A DNA stretch of 64,000 nucleotides. Origin: Sphingobacterium mizutaii. Its GTDB lineage: Bacteria; Bacteroidota; Bacteroidia; Sphingobacteriales; Sphingobacteriaceae. The stretch is taken from positions 2,170,001 through 2,234,000 of the forward strand of contig NZ_LT906468.1 of the NCBI RefSeq assembly GCF_900187125.1, given 5' to 3'. The first letter of the stretch is position 1. Each line of letters starts with the position of its first letter. Below the pieces are notes generated by a model. It had not been told where the DNA came from and made no database searches. It saw only the letters and a program-made list of their open reading frames with translations. Of the stretch, positions 31,081-40,939 are shown in pieces. The translations under genes were made by a program, and so were the position numbers.

Positions 31081-33102
31081 ATGAGAATCAAAATGAAATC
31101 AAATAATCCATTCTTTGATACTGAGTTGTTGAAAGTTGCTTTTAAACAGGCTTTTATTAAGCTCAATCCTAAAGAAATGCTTCGTAACCCAGTCATGTTT
31201 ACCGTAGAGGTCTGCACTGTGGTGATGTTAGTAGTGTGTATTGCCATATTATTAGGAGATCAATCACAAGGCTCCTTTGGATATAACTTTATCGTCTTCC
31301 TTATTTTATTGCTTACACTATTGTTCGCAAATTTCGCTGAATCCTTAGCTGAGGCTAGAGGAAAGGCTCAAGCAGATAGTCTGCGTAAAACTAGAGAAGA
31401 GACTCCAGCGAAATTGAAAGATGGTAGAACAATTCCATCTTCGCAATTGCAAAAAGGAGATGTCTTCGTTTGTGCTGCCGGAGATATTATCGCAAGTGAT
31501 GGAGAAATCATCGAAGGGCTTGCTACCATTGATGAGAGTGCCATTACGGGTGAATCTGCACCAGTAATTAGAGAGGCAGGTGGTGACCGCAGTTCAGTGA
31601 CTGGTGGTACCAAAGTTTTGTCGGATGAGATCGTTGTTTTGGTGACTGCTACCGCTGGGGAATCTTTCTTGGATAAGATGATCGCCTTAGTTGAAGGAGC
31701 CAAAAGACAGAAGACTCCTAATGAGATCGCCTTAACCATTTTACTGGCAGGATTTACATTGGTCTTTATCTTGGTCTGTGTGACCTTGAAACCATTTGCT
31801 GATTATTCAAATGTGCCGATCAGTATAGCGGCTTTTATAGCACTTTTTGTATGTCTTATTCCGACTACCATTGGTGGATTGCTATCTGCCATAGGTATTG
31901 CGGGGATGGACCGTGCATTGCGAGCAAATGTGTTGACGAAGTCTGGCAGAGCTGTTGAAACGGCGGGAGATGTGGATGTGCTATTATTGGATAAGACCGG
32001 TACGATTACCATTGGTAATAGAAAGGCAACCAAGTTTTACCCTGCTGCAGGTGTTGATTCTACGGAATTGATTCGAGCAGCTAGCTTGAGCTCCATGAGT
32101 GATGAAACTCCTGAGGGTAAATCCATTGTGGAGTTGGCTGGTCTTGACCTTGCACCTTATCGATTACAAGAATCCAAATTTATCAAGTTCACTGCAGAGA
32201 CTAGATGCTCAGGCTTGGATATCGCCAATCAGCGAATCCGTAAAGGTGCTACTGACGCTATCAAAAGATTAGTAGAAACTGCAGGCAATCAATTTCCAGA
32301 TGATGTTGTGAAAGTTGTGGAAAGCATTTCTGGTAATGGTGGTACTCCGCTGGTGGTTTCAGAAAATGAAAAAGCATTGGGGGTTGTTGAATTGCAGGAT
32401 ATCATAAAGCCCGGTATTTCAGAACGTTTTGAACGATTGAGAAAGATGGGTATCAAAACGGTGATGGTAACTGGTGATAACCCTTTGACTGCTGAATATA
32501 TCGCTAAAAAGGCTGGTGTGGATGATTTTATTGCTGAAGCGAAGCCTGAGGACAAAATGAACTACATCCGTAGAGAACAAGGCGAAGGTAAACTGGTAGC
32601 CATGATGGGCGACGGAACCAATGATGCTCCGGCATTGGCACAAGCTGACGTGGGTGTTGCGATGAACAGTGGTACCCAAGCGGCTAAGGAAGCAGGTAAT
32701 ATGGTAGACCTTGATAATGACCCTACAAAACTGATTGAGGTCGTAGAGATCGGGAAACAACTTTTGATGACCAGGGGAACACTGACCACTTTCAGTATTG
32801 CCAATGACGTTGCCAAGTATTTTGCGATTATTCCTGCATTATTTGTCGCTATGATCCCAGCATTGGCTCCATTAAATATCATGAAGTTGAGCAGCCCTGA
32901 ATCGGCAATTCTTTCGGCTATTATCTTCAATGCGATCCTGATACCAATGTTGATTCCTTTGGCGCTTAAAGGTGTTGCATATAAGCCAATTGGTGCATCT
33001 GCCTTGTTGCGTAGGAACATTTTTATCTATGGTTTTGGAGGATTGATCGTGCCGTTCATCGGTATCAAATTGATTGATTTATTGTTGTCAGTATTTATTT
33101 AA
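31081..33102 (+). CDS. kdpB: K+-transporting ATPase subunit KdpB (P-type ATPase)
   Basis: The catalytic subunit, 673 residues, of the P1A-type ATPase. The actuator motif [10 protein letters not shown], the phosphorylation motif [17 protein letters not shown] and the hinge [38 protein letters not shown] segment are present. GTITIGNR after the aspartate is specific to KdpB. It couples ATP hydrolysis to K+ entry through KdpA at low external K+. The start is either ATG 31081 or the ATG four codons later. Confidence 0.97.
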   Translation: MRIKMKSNNPFFDTELLKVAFKQAFIKLNPKEMLRNPVMFTVEVCTVVMLVVCIAILLGDQSQGSFGYNFIVFLILLLTLLFANFAESLAEARGKAQADSLRKTREETPAKLKDGRTIPSSQLQKGDVFVCAAGDIIASDGEIIEGLATIDESAITGESAPVIREAGGDRSSVTGGTKVLSDEIVVLVTATAGESFLDKMIALVEGAKRQKTPNEIALTILLAGFTLVFILVCVTLKPFADYSNVPISIAAFIALFVCLIPTTIGGLLSAIGIAGMDRALRANVLTKSGRAVETAGDVDVLLLDKTGTITIGNRKATKFYPAAGVDSTELIRAASLSSMSDETPEGKSIVELAGLDLAPYRLQESKFIKFTAETRCSGLDIANQRIRKGATDAIKRLVETAGNQFPDDVVKVVESISGNGGTPLVVSENEKALGVVELQDIIKPGISERFERLRKMGIKTVMVTGDNPLTAEYIAKKAGVDDFIAEAKPEDKMNYIRREQGEGKLVAMMGDGTNDAPALAQADVGVAMNSGTQAAKEAGNMVDLDNDPTKLIEVVEIGKQLLMTRGTLTTFSIANDVAKYFAIIPALFVAMIPALAPLNIMKLSSPESAILSAIIFNAILIPMLIPLALKGVAYKPIGASALLRRNIFIYGFGGLIVPFIGIKLIDLLLSVFI

Positions 33103-33108
33103 ACAGAA

Positions 33109-33696
33109 ATGAAAGCACAAATTTTACCAGCAATTAAGATGAGTATTTTAACCTTTATTTTACTTGCTATACTATATCCATTCGTCGTGTGGGCTATTGC
33201 TCAATTAAGTCCTAACCAAGGAAAAGGGTTCCTAGTTGAAGGAAATGGAAAGACATATTATAAAAATATCGGACAGAAGTTTACTGAAGACCAATACTTC
33301 TGGTCAAGGCCATCGGCAGTAGAATATAATGCTGCAGGCTCAGGTGGTAGCAACTTGGCGGGTTCTAACCCCGAATATATACAGGAGGTGGAGGGTAGGA
33401 TCGCTCATTTCTTGTCGCATAACCCGAATGTGACCAAAGAACAGATTCCGACCGAAATCGTTACAGCAAGCGGAAGCGGTCTTGACCCCCATCTTTCTGT
33501 TCATGCCTTGGAAATACAGGTTTCCCGTATTGCAAAATTGAGAGGCCTAGGAGAAACGGAATTAATGAGCTTGATTAAAGAACATACCGAAAATCCTCTG
33601 TTGGGCATGTTCGGTCCTGCGAAAGTCAATGTGTTGGAATTAAACCTAGCATTAGATGCTTTAGCCAACAAGAAAGGAGTAGAACATGCTCAATAA
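33109..33696 (+). CDS. kdpC: K+-transporting ATPase subunit KdpC
   Basis: A 195-residue protein with one N-terminal membrane helix (ILTFILLAILYPFVVWAI) and the periplasmic KdpC domain: FWSRPSAVEYNAAGSGGSNLAGSNPE, then ASGSGLDPHLSVHALEIQVSRIAKLRG and a conserved VNVLELNLALD end. KdpC helps nucleotide affinity or K+ delivery in the complex. Its last 11 bases overlap the start of the porin gene. Confidence 0.95.
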   Translation: MKAQILPAIKMSILTFILLAILYPFVVWAIAQLSPNQGKGFLVEGNGKTYYKNIGQKFTEDQYFWSRPSAVEYNAAGSGGSNLAGSNPEYIQEVEGRIAHFLSHNPNVTKEQIPTEIVTASGSGLDPHLSVHALEIQVSRIAKLRGLGETELMSLIKEHTENPLLGMFGPAKVNVLELNLALDALANKKGVEHAQ

Positions 33697-34765
33697 GTTT
33701 CTTTGCACAGCTTCTATCTTTTTAGGTATGGGTTCGGTTGATGCTCAGAAAATAAGCGATACTTTACAATCGAACTTGACTTTCTCCGGATATATTGAAT
33801 CGTATTATACCTATGATTTCAATAAAACTGAGGACCATAAAAGGCCAGCATTTATCTATAGCCATAATAGGAGCAATGAGTTCTCGGTTAACTTAGCGAT
33901 GATCAAAGCTGCTTATGAAGGGAATCGAGTTAGAAGCAATTTGGCGATTGCTGTTGGTAGCTATATGAATGCCAATTACGCTGGGGAAGAAGGTGTTTGG
34001 AAGAATGTGTATGAGGCTAACGTAGGTTATAAGCTATTGGAGAATCATGATCTTTGGATAGATGCTGGAGTATTGCCATCACATATTGGAGGAGAGAGTG
34101 CTATAGGCCTGGATAATATCAGCTTGAGCCGAAGCTTAGCCGCTGAGAATTCGCCCTATTTTGAAACAGGGGCAAGATTATCCTATACTACAAAGGATTC
34201 CAAATTATACCTTGCAGCTGTTGCACTGAATGGCTGGCAGAGGATACAATTGCCGAACACGAGTAAAAACATCTCGTTTGGCCATCAGATCCAATATAAA
34301 CCGCTTGAGTCGGTTGTATTGAACAGTAGCTCTTATGTAGGCGATGAAGGTTCGGATAGTTTAAGGTTTTTCCATGATTTATATGTGCAGGTTGCTGTAA
34401 GTGAAAAGATGAATGTCTTGGCAAACTGGGACTATGGAATGCAAAAGCAACCATTAATTGCGAAAACTTACCATTGGTGGAATACTGGGGTCCAAGCAAA
34501 TTATGCGCTGAGTCAAAAGGTTAAGCTGAATGCTAGACTGGAATATTTCAATGATGAAGACGGAGTGGTATTTGGTATGTTTGGAGAGCTAGGGACAAAC
34601 ATTCTTGGCTATTCTGCGGGATTTGATGTAGACTTGTATAAAGGATTGATTTGGAGGGCTGAGGTAAGGAATTTGAATTCTTCGGAAAAGGTATTTGTAA
34701 ACGATCAGGTTGCTTCAACAAGCAACAGCACAACAATCAGTACCGCCTTGGGTTGGCGATTCTAA
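33686..34765 (+). CDS. Outer-membrane porin within the kdp operon
   Basis: A 359-residue beta-barrel protein with a signal peptide (residues 1-20, SVDAQ). Alternating polar/apolar strands run throughout (FSGYIESYYTYDF, NLAIAVGSYMNANYAGEEG, LSYTTKDSKLYLAAVALNGW) and the chain ends in GWRF, the terminal aromatic expected of outer-membrane barrels. It belongs to the Bacteroidota porin type often annotated as outer membrane beta-barrel porin. Its start overlaps kdpC by 11 bases and kdpD follows after 12, so it is part of the operon and presumably aids K+ entry across the outer membrane. That role is inference. Confidence 0.8.
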   Translation: MLNKFLCTASIFLGMGSVDAQKISDTLQSNLTFSGYIESYYTYDFNKTEDHKRPAFIYSHNRSNEFSVNLAMIKAAYEGNRVRSNLAIAVGSYMNANYAGEEGVWKNVYEANVGYKLLENHDLWIDAGVLPSHIGGESAIGLDNISLSRSLAAENSPYFETGARLSYTTKDSKLYLAAVALNGWQRIQLPNTSKNISFGHQIQYKPLESVVLNSSSYVGDEGSDSLRFFHDLYVQVAVSEKMNVLANWDYGMQKQPLIAKTYHWWNTGVQANYALSQKVKLNARLEYFNDEDGVVFGMFGELGTNILGYSAGFDVDLYKGLIWRAEVRNLNSSEKVFVNDQVASTSNSTTISTALGWRF

Positions 34766-34777
34766 ATAGTTATTAAA

Positions 34778-35902
34778 ATGGAAGAACAACGTAAATCGGC
34801 TGAACACTTTTTGGAACTGATCAAACAGTCCAGGAGGGGCAAGTTTAAGATCTATTTAGGGATGTGTGCTGGGGTAGGAAAGACCTATAGGATGCTGCAG
34901 GAGTCTCATAACCTTTTGCGAAATGGTATCGATGTACAGATAGCATATATTGAAACCCACAATAGAGAAGAGACTGTTGCGCAAGTGACCGGTTTACCGT
35001 TGCTTCCAAGAAAGAAAATCTATTATAAAGGCAATGAATTAGAAGACCTTGACGTAGACTTGGTCTTGCAGAAGCATCCTGAAGTTGTAGTTGTGGATGA
35101 ATTGGCGCATACCAACGTGCCAGGCAGTAAAAATGAAAAGCGTTGGCAGGACGTAATGGAGCTCTTGGATGCAGGCATAAATGTGATTTCTGCTGTCAAT
35201 ATCCAACATCTCGAAGGCTTACAGGCAGAGGTCGGCGACCTATTGTCTGTTCCGGTCTATGAACGTATCCCTGATCGGGTGATTCAGTCAGCCGATGAGA
35301 TTGTTTTTGTTGATATTTCTGTAGAAGACCTGATTGGCCGATTAAAGGAAGGCAAGATCTACAAAAAAGAGAAGATTGAAACAGCATTGAACAATTTCTT
35401 TCAATCTGAACAGTTACTCTTGTTAAGGGAGCTTGCCCTAAAGGAAGTAGCTGCCCATGCCATCAAAAAACACGAACGCGAGAAAAAACCTGATTCAAAA
35501 CGTAAAGCAGAACGGTTTATGGTTTGTATAGGAACCGATGAAAAGAAAGCCAAGAACCTGATTCGAAGGACTGCAAGGCTTGCCAGCTATTACCAAGCCG
35601 ATTGGTTTGTCTTGTATATACAGACTCCAAAAGAAAGTACCGATAAAATTGCGCTGGATAAGCAGCGTTATCTCATTAATAATTTTAAATTGGCGACCGA
35701 ATTAGGTGGACAGGTAATCCAAGTCCAAGGAAAGGACGTCCCTGAAAGCATCGTCGATCAAGTCCTGCGTATGGATATCACGACCTTGTGCGTTGGATGG
35801 CCATATTGGCCTTTCCTAAGGATCCTTTGGTCCATGGGCATCTTTAGAAGACTATTAAAGAAATTAGAAAAGATTCAAGTTGACATCATTATTCTATCAT
35901 GA
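34778..35902 (+). CDS. kdpD: KdpD-like sensor, cytoplasmic part only (KdpD domain + Usp)
   Basis: A 374-residue protein equal to the N-terminal half of KdpD. It has the KdpD domain with Walker A GMCAGVGKT (residues 28-36) and the signature VVVDELAHTNVPGSKNEKRW, then a Usp domain (about 242-374) with no G-x2-G-x9-GS motif evident. The DUF4118 membrane block and the kinase are missing; those functions must come from the separate kinase that overlaps its last 4 bases. The shortened form is a natural variant; no frameshift or stop is seen. Confidence 0.9.
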   Translation: MEEQRKSAEHFLELIKQSRRGKFKIYLGMCAGVGKTYRMLQESHNLLRNGIDVQIAYIETHNREETVAQVTGLPLLPRKKIYYKGNELEDLDVDLVLQKHPEVVVVDELAHTNVPGSKNEKRWQDVMELLDAGINVISAVNIQHLEGLQAEVGDLLSVPVYERIPDRVIQSADEIVFVDISVEDLIGRLKEGKIYKKEKIETALNNFFQSEQLLLLRELALKEVAAHAIKKHEREKKPDSKRKAERFMVCIGTDEKKAKNLIRRTARLASYYQADWFVLYIQTPKESTDKIALDKQRYLINNFKLATELGGQVIQVQGKDVPESIVDQVLRMDITTLCVGWPYWPFLRILWSMGIFRRLLKKLEKIQVDIIILS

Positions 35903-37611
35903 AAATTAAAGCTAAACTCTATTTAGGTATCGGATTATTGTTTTTAATGATCCTGATCCTTGCTGCGGTGAGCACTATATTTGTCAGCTCTTTGAAGAAA
36001 GACACTGAAAACGTTCTATCTGCAAACTATAATTCTGTGGAATATGCACGGAATATGCTCAAGGCATCCGATGAGATCCATTTGAATAAGGAAGCCATTG
36101 CTCAATTGGAAAGCAATTTTGCTAGGCAACGCCAGAATGTAACTGAACAGGGAGAAAAAAATATCACCGATCGTCTTTCTGAGCAACTGATCCGATTAAA
36201 GGAAAATCCTGAAGACCCTCAGGTAGGGAAGGAGTTCCGGGCAGATCTGGTAAAACTAATGACCGTTAATATGGATGCCATCGTTATGAAAAGCGATCAT
36301 GCCAAAGAAATGGCCAGCAATGCATTCGTGTTTATCTCTGTTGTTGGGGCACTCTGCTTCTTGATCGGGTTTGTATTATTTATCAACCTCCCGAGCAATA
36401 TCGCCAATCCTATTAAAAAACTTACCGAAAGCATCAGTGAAATTGCCCGTCAAAACTATAACCAACGTGTCTACTTCGAAGGGGATAGCGAATTTGTCGA
36501 ATTGGCGAGTTCTTTCAACAGTATGGCAGAAAGACTGCAGGAATATTCCAATAGCAAACTGGACCAGATCCTTGAAGAGAAGAAGCGGGTTGAGACCTTG
36601 GTCAATAGCATGCATGATCCAGTTATTGGATTGGATGAAAATAGAAAGATCATCTTGATCAATGATGAATGCCTTCAGGTCTCCGGGTTAAAACGCACAG
36701 ATTTAATAAACAGTAATATCGATGATCTGGTGCATCATAATGATCTGGTCCGCAATCTGATCGATGTAAACAATAGAGAGTCGACACTCAAGATCTTTAC
36801 CGATAATAAGGAGAGCTATTTTGAAAAGGAAGTCATTCCTATGGAAATAACCCCTACAGGAGAACTAAAGAGCCAAAAGATAGGGGAGTTGATCGTTTTG
36901 AAGAATATCACTGCCTTCAAGGAAATGGATGTGGCAAAGACCAATTTCATTGCTACGGTTTCCCATGAGTTGAGAACGCCAATTGCATCCATCCAATTAA
37001 GTTCAGAGTTGCTGAAACATCCTCGTACAGGTTCATTGACGGATGAGCAGAAGAAGCTATTGGAAGGTATAGAGGAAGATAGCTTAAGGTTATTACGCAT
37101 TACCAGCGAGTTATTGAATGTTTCTCAGGTAGAGACTGGGAATATCAAGCTGTATTCGCAGATCTCCGATCCTTTGCCAATTATTCAATATGCGTTAAAT
37201 GCTACTAGGATGCAAGCAGAACAAAAACATATTGAGATTACTACGGAAATCGAAGATAATATCTCCAAAATATATGTCGATGAAGAAAAGACGGCTTGGG
37301 TATTGACCAACTTTATTACCAATGCCATCAGATATTCACCGGTAAACAGCAAGATTGTTGTTTCGCTGAAAAAGGACCACAAGCATCTGTTATTTGCTGT
37401 CAAAGACCATGGAAAAGGTATCGATTCAGCTTATCGGTCGAAGGTATTCGACCGATATTTCCAAATTCCAGGCAGCGTAAGGACGGGGACAGGACTTGGG
37501 TTATCCATCTCCAAAGACTTCATTGAAAATCAGGGCGGTAAAATTGGTGTCGAAAGCGAACTGGGTGTAGGAAGTACCTTCTATTTCAGGCTTCCTATGA
37601 TCAATGCTTAA
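35899..37611 (+). CDS. Histidine kinase (HAMP-PAS-HisKA-HATPase) of the kdp locus
   Basis: A 570-residue membrane sensor kinase. A first helix (about 7-30), a periplasmic part (31-140), a second helix (142-163), a HAMP domain (164-216), a PAS domain (about 230-340, SMHDPVIGLDENRKIILIND), a HisKA box with His356 (ATVSHELRTPIAS) and an ATPase domain with N-box NFITNAIRYSP, DHGKGID and GTGLGLSIS. It overlaps the KdpD-like gene by 4 bases. It probably phosphorylates the NtrC-type regulator at 26855-28198, as no other response regulator is nearby. Confidence 0.9.
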   Translation: MKIKAKLYLGIGLLFLMILILAAVSTIFVSSLKKDTENVLSANYNSVEYARNMLKASDEIHLNKEAIAQLESNFARQRQNVTEQGEKNITDRLSEQLIRLKENPEDPQVGKEFRADLVKLMTVNMDAIVMKSDHAKEMASNAFVFISVVGALCFLIGFVLFINLPSNIANPIKKLTESISEIARQNYNQRVYFEGDSEFVELASSFNSMAERLQEYSNSKLDQILEEKKRVETLVNSMHDPVIGLDENRKIILINDECLQVSGLKRTDLINSNIDDLVHHNDLVRNLIDVNNRESTLKIFTDNKESYFEKEVIPMEITPTGELKSQKIGELIVLKNITAFKEMDVAKTNFIATVSHELRTPIASIQLSSELLKHPRTGSLTDEQKKLLEGIEEDSLRLLRITSELLNVSQVETGNIKLYSQISDPLPIIQYALNATRMQAEQKHIEITTEIEDNISKIYVDEEKTAWVLTNFITNAIRYSPVNSKIVVSLKKDHKHLLFAVKDHGKGIDSAYRSKVFDRYFQIPGSVRTGTGLGLSISKDFIENQGGKIGVESELGVGSTFYFRLPMINA

Positions 37612-37919
37612 TCAATCACGTATGTTTCAAAATGCGTAACATATTCTTCGAATTCTAGCAGGTATTTCTTGTCTTCCTTGTAATACCTTGCTTTTTCGAA
37701 GGTCTCACCGGCAAATTCCTGTATGCTATTCACCGAATCCCACTCGGTAATGGCCATAAAGTGGCATATATCATGATCAATCCTCCGCAACACCTTGGTG
37801 GAGAGATTTCCCTTTATACTTCGGTAATCTTTTATTCCAGTGTCAAATAGGTAATTTAGGTATGCATCGGCATCCTCTTTTTTGGTTATCCCATGCCAAA
37901 TCCTAGTGATGATCTTCAT
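37608..37919 (-). CDS. Antibiotic biosynthesis monooxygenase (ABM)-like protein
   Basis: A 103-residue dimeric alpha/beta-barrel (ABM) type protein: IITRIWHGITKKEDADAYLNYL, then the strand-helix-strand block with CHFMAITEWDSVNSIQEFAG and YVTHFETYVI. Small ABM proteins act as monooxygenases or haem-degrading enzymes, but no specific cofactor residue can be pointed out. It converges on the kinase gene; their stop codons overlap in TTAA (37608-37611). Confidence 0.7.
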   Translation of the reverse strand: MKIITRIWHGITKKEDADAYLNYLFDTGIKDYRSIKGNLSTKVLRRIDHDICHFMAITEWDSVNSIQEFAGETFEKARYYKEDKKYLLEFEEYVTHFETYVID

Positions 37920-38584
37920 GTTTGCCTCCTTTCCTTAGTTTGATACTCCTAATTTAATTAATTCCTCCTTCATAAATCATAGCGCCACTGTAATAACATA
38001 CCTCTAACAGCACAGAAATGTTTTTTAAACTGAGATAAACACGTTTTAGTCTTCTTCATAATAAGTTATTATCGTTTAAGCAAATGTAATTCTTGTCGTG
38101 AGATTATAAATTAGCATTGCAACTATTTTACCTTAATCAATTTAATCCATAATTATGAGGCAGGATTAATATTATTTATTTGTTGTTAATGCAAAACTTA
38201 CTAAGCACTTAATTTTATAGTTAAAATCATTATTAACCTATCTTTCTGCGCTAATATTATTAAATATAAACCTATTATTTATTTACAGTTTAATGTAACA
38301 ATCTAGATGTAAGGTAATTACTACATAACCGAATTAATTGCATCCAATGCATGAATACCCTAAATTGTTGGCATATTTTTGTATCAATAAATAATAAAAA
38401 TTTATTACTTATTAAAGTTTGAATCAATAATTAATTAACAAGGGCTTGGGAAAAGTCAAATGATGACTGAAGTGTTTGAGTGGGTATTGTTGGGCAAATT
38501 GGGGAATACAACATCAACATTATCGAATTGTCAAGGACTCTTCAAATCTAACCATGAAAGTGGTTGGAAACAAAAAAAACAACT
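37920..38584. other. AT-rich spacer upstream of the fimbrillin-like pair
   Basis: No gene is seen in this 665-base, strongly AT-rich stretch. A perfect TAnnTTTG element (TATTTTTG at 38374-38381) could serve as -7 for the downstream genes, but I find no -33 at the right distance, so it is a weak candidate. Confidence 0.4.
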
Positions 38585-38767
38585 ATGAAAAAGAAAGTAT
38601 TGGGTGCCTATGTGTCACCAAAAATTGTGCTTTTAAAAATTGAACTCGAGCAAGGGATCCTTGCGTCCTCCGCGACATTTACACCGGGCAATGGAACCAA
38701 TGGGAACTACACTCCGGAAATAGACAATTGGATGGATTCCAAGGAAACTCATGAAATTGATTTATAG
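38585..38767 (+). CDS. Small 60-residue protein of the YxxP-(I/L)-LKxELExG-IL type
   Basis: MKKKVLGAYVSPKIVLLKIE then LEQGILASSA and an acidic, proline-containing tail (GNYTPEIDNWMDSKETHEIDL). Small proteins with this architecture (basic N terminus, YxxP, hydrophobic strand, ExG-ILA-xS) are common near surface-structure genes in Bacteroidota. I start at ATG 38585; an in-frame TTG seven codons upstream is less likely. The lipoprotein gene begins 20 bases after its stop. The length and composition do not look like a membrane protein. Function unknown. Confidence 0.65.
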   Translation: MKKKVLGAYVSPKIVLLKIELEQGILASSATFTPGNGTNGNYTPEIDNWMDSKETHEIDL

Positions 38768-38787
38768 AATTAAGGGCAAATAAGAAA

Positions 38788-40398
38788 ATGAAATCATATC
38801 TAAAAATATCAAATACAAGTCTTGTTAGATTTTGTGTTTTAGGGGTTGTCACCTTGGGATTAATGACAAGTTGTGATAAGAACGCAGACTCCGGCGATGC
38901 TGGTTCTGGCGCTTCTGCTTCACTTAGTATTAAAGTTGAAGGAATTGAAAACGAAGTCGATATCGCTCCTAAGGCAATGAAAGCGTCTAATTCAAAAACT
39001 TCTACACAATTGGCTTCAGGTGTGTTAGAAGAAAAGGATGTTTCTTACAAAGAATTTGATGCTGTTGTAAGGCTTCAGCAAGATCAAGTTGAAGGCGACA
39101 GAACTGTTTCGAACAGTCAAGTTGCAAAAAGTAACGGAAAGTCTGCTACGAAAGCTATTGCTATGGATAGAGGGGTAAAATACAGATTGCTGCTTTATAA
39201 AGATGGAAAGTTTGTGACCTCTTTACATGCAGAATCAGGTGTAGCATCTCACGTTGAAGTAGTGAAAAATGAAGAATACCAATGGTATGCTTATTCCTAC
39301 AATTCGACAGATAATATTCCAGATGTTGCCAATCCAGCAGCACCGGTTATTGAGTCAGTGGTAGATAAGCCTTTATTGTACGCTAGCGGAACGGTAACTG
39401 TTACTGGTGCGGGAACTGTTGATAAACCTTTGCTTGTTAGGTTTGCACACCGTACAGCTAGGATCGGGGCAGAACTGAGTGCTAGAGGAATGTTCGCAGG
39501 TCTTCAGACCATTACAGCAAAGTTTGCTAATACTGACTATATTAAAAAAGGAACATTAAATGTATTTACTGGACAGTATGAAAATACTTCAACTGTAGAC
39601 GTAGGTAATCTTACTTTTACAAATTATAGTGTTGCTACCAAGGATACAATCAAGGTTGCATATTACTATACTGCAGCTCAAACGCCAATAGTTCCGATGA
39701 CTGTAAATGTTTCAACATTTACCGTTAAACTTGATAATAACAGTACCAGGACATTTTCAACCCCATTCCAATATGCTATGGATATGACGGCTGTTAACTG
39801 GGGGAATAGATTGACTAATTCAATGGATTTAATTGAGTCAGCCTTGTCGCTAGTTGGCTTGCAATGGTCGAGAGCAAATCTATATTTCAGTACTGCAGAT
39901 AAGGCATATCGTTTTAGACATATGATTGAAATTGATTCTTACCCAAGAGATGGAGAAGAGTTTTGGGAGTATAGATCTTCTTTCCCGACATCGGCAGCAA
40001 ATCAACAAGACCCTTGTACCCGAGTTTATCCTTTGAACAAGTGGAGAATGCCGACAAAGTCTGAAACAAAGATATTAACTGAACGAACAGCAGGTCGTAA
40101 TTTGCAGCCTGACTATGTTGAATATGATGCCGTTGGGGTAGCTGCTCCTTACCAAGGTAATAAAGTTAGGATTCTAAAATTAGGTTATTTCATGACCTTG
40201 TTGGGTCCAATGGATTATAGAAATGACGGTTATTTTTGGACGCATGATCCAGCCGTTTTGGGAGGTATCTTAGGAGGTGTTCAAAGTTATAGAGTAAGTG
40301 ATAATAGATCTGTTCCTATTATCGGTGATTACGTTTGGATGCACGGATTTCAATCAACGATGGGTGGTCGCGAGAACATCCGCTGTGTAAGAAAATAA
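38788..40398 (+). CDS. Fimbrillin-like surface lipoprotein
   Basis: A 536-residue lipoprotein with lipobox LMTSC (about residue 29). The N-terminal part resembles fimbrillin-family proteins: long beta-strand-rich repeats (VKYRLLLYKDGKFVTSLHAESG, EEYQWYAYSYNST) and an alignment-like AHRTARIGAELSA block. The C-terminal third (LVGLQWSRANLYFS ... YPLNKWRMPTKSET ... GRENIRCVRK) resembles the Fibrobacter-succinogenes-major-domain / formylglycine-like lectin tail. Such proteins are surface-exposed. The small 60-residue gene precedes it and may be co-expressed. Family is probable; the role is unknown. Confidence 0.7.
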   Translation: MKSYLKISNTSLVRFCVLGVVTLGLMTSCDKNADSGDAGSGASASLSIKVEGIENEVDIAPKAMKASNSKTSTQLASGVLEEKDVSYKEFDAVVRLQQDQVEGDRTVSNSQVAKSNGKSATKAIAMDRGVKYRLLLYKDGKFVTSLHAESGVASHVEVVKNEEYQWYAYSYNSTDNIPDVANPAAPVIESVVDKPLLYASGTVTVTGAGTVDKPLLVRFAHRTARIGAELSARGMFAGLQTITAKFANTDYIKKGTLNVFTGQYENTSTVDVGNLTFTNYSVATKDTIKVAYYYTAAQTPIVPMTVNVSTFTVKLDNNSTRTFSTPFQYAMDMTAVNWGNRLTNSMDLIESALSLVGLQWSRANLYFSTADKAYRFRHMIEIDSYPRDGEEFWEYRSSFPTSAANQQDPCTRVYPLNKWRMPTKSETKILTERTAGRNLQPDYVEYDAVGVAAPYQGNKVRILKLGYFMTLLGPMDYRNDGYFWTHDPAVLGGILGGVQSYRVSDNRSVPIIGDYVWMHGFQSTMGGRENIRCVRK

Positions 40399-40939
40399 TA
40401 AAGTTGATAATAAGTTTGCTTAGGGCTGTCGGCATGGACAGCCCTTTGCTGTAGGCAAATATACATTCCGTTTCTCCCCATTTTCCAAGTTAAATTTGCC
40501 TGTAGATAAACATTTACAAATTCATTTAAAGTCAATCTCAATTTATTGTTAAATAAAAATGTTATGAGTAAATTCATGTCATAAAACAACAAAAATGTTT
40601 CTTCTCAAACATCGTATTTGAAGATATTTTAAATATTCAATGAAAATATATAAAATCTAGGGGTTTTAAAATTAATTATTAGTGGAATTTAGCGATTCTA
40701 TGAAATTTGCACCTGTTAAAATAGCACGTATATTCGTACTGTTGTTCAGAGAAAAATTGAAAAAAATAGAATCACACTAACTATTAATTTTTCAACTATA
40801 TAGATTAAGTGTTTAAACTTATTAGGTAGTTTAAACAAATTACATTCAGAAGCGATAGAAAAAAGAAGAGGCAGATTTTGTTAACTAATTGATAAGCTAA
40901 TAGTAATAAAAATCTTCTTTTAATCATAAAACAACATTA
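40399..40939. other. AT-rich spacer, with a weak terminator
   Basis: No gene is seen. GGGCTGTC/GACAGCCC pairs around GGCATG at 40423-40444 after the lipoprotein gene and is followed by only three T residues; it is probably a weak terminator. The rest is AT-rich. Confidence 0.45.

Noticed and set aside
34778..35902. KdpD-like gene considered a truncated pseudogene
   Set aside because: The open frame is intact, the Walker A and KdpD signatures are kept, and it overlaps the downstream kinase by 4 bases in a tidy operon.
40350..40592. Minus-strand 80-codon open frame after the fimbrillin-like gene
   Set aside because: It crosses the end of the lipoprotein gene and the weak terminator hairpin; no protein-like features.
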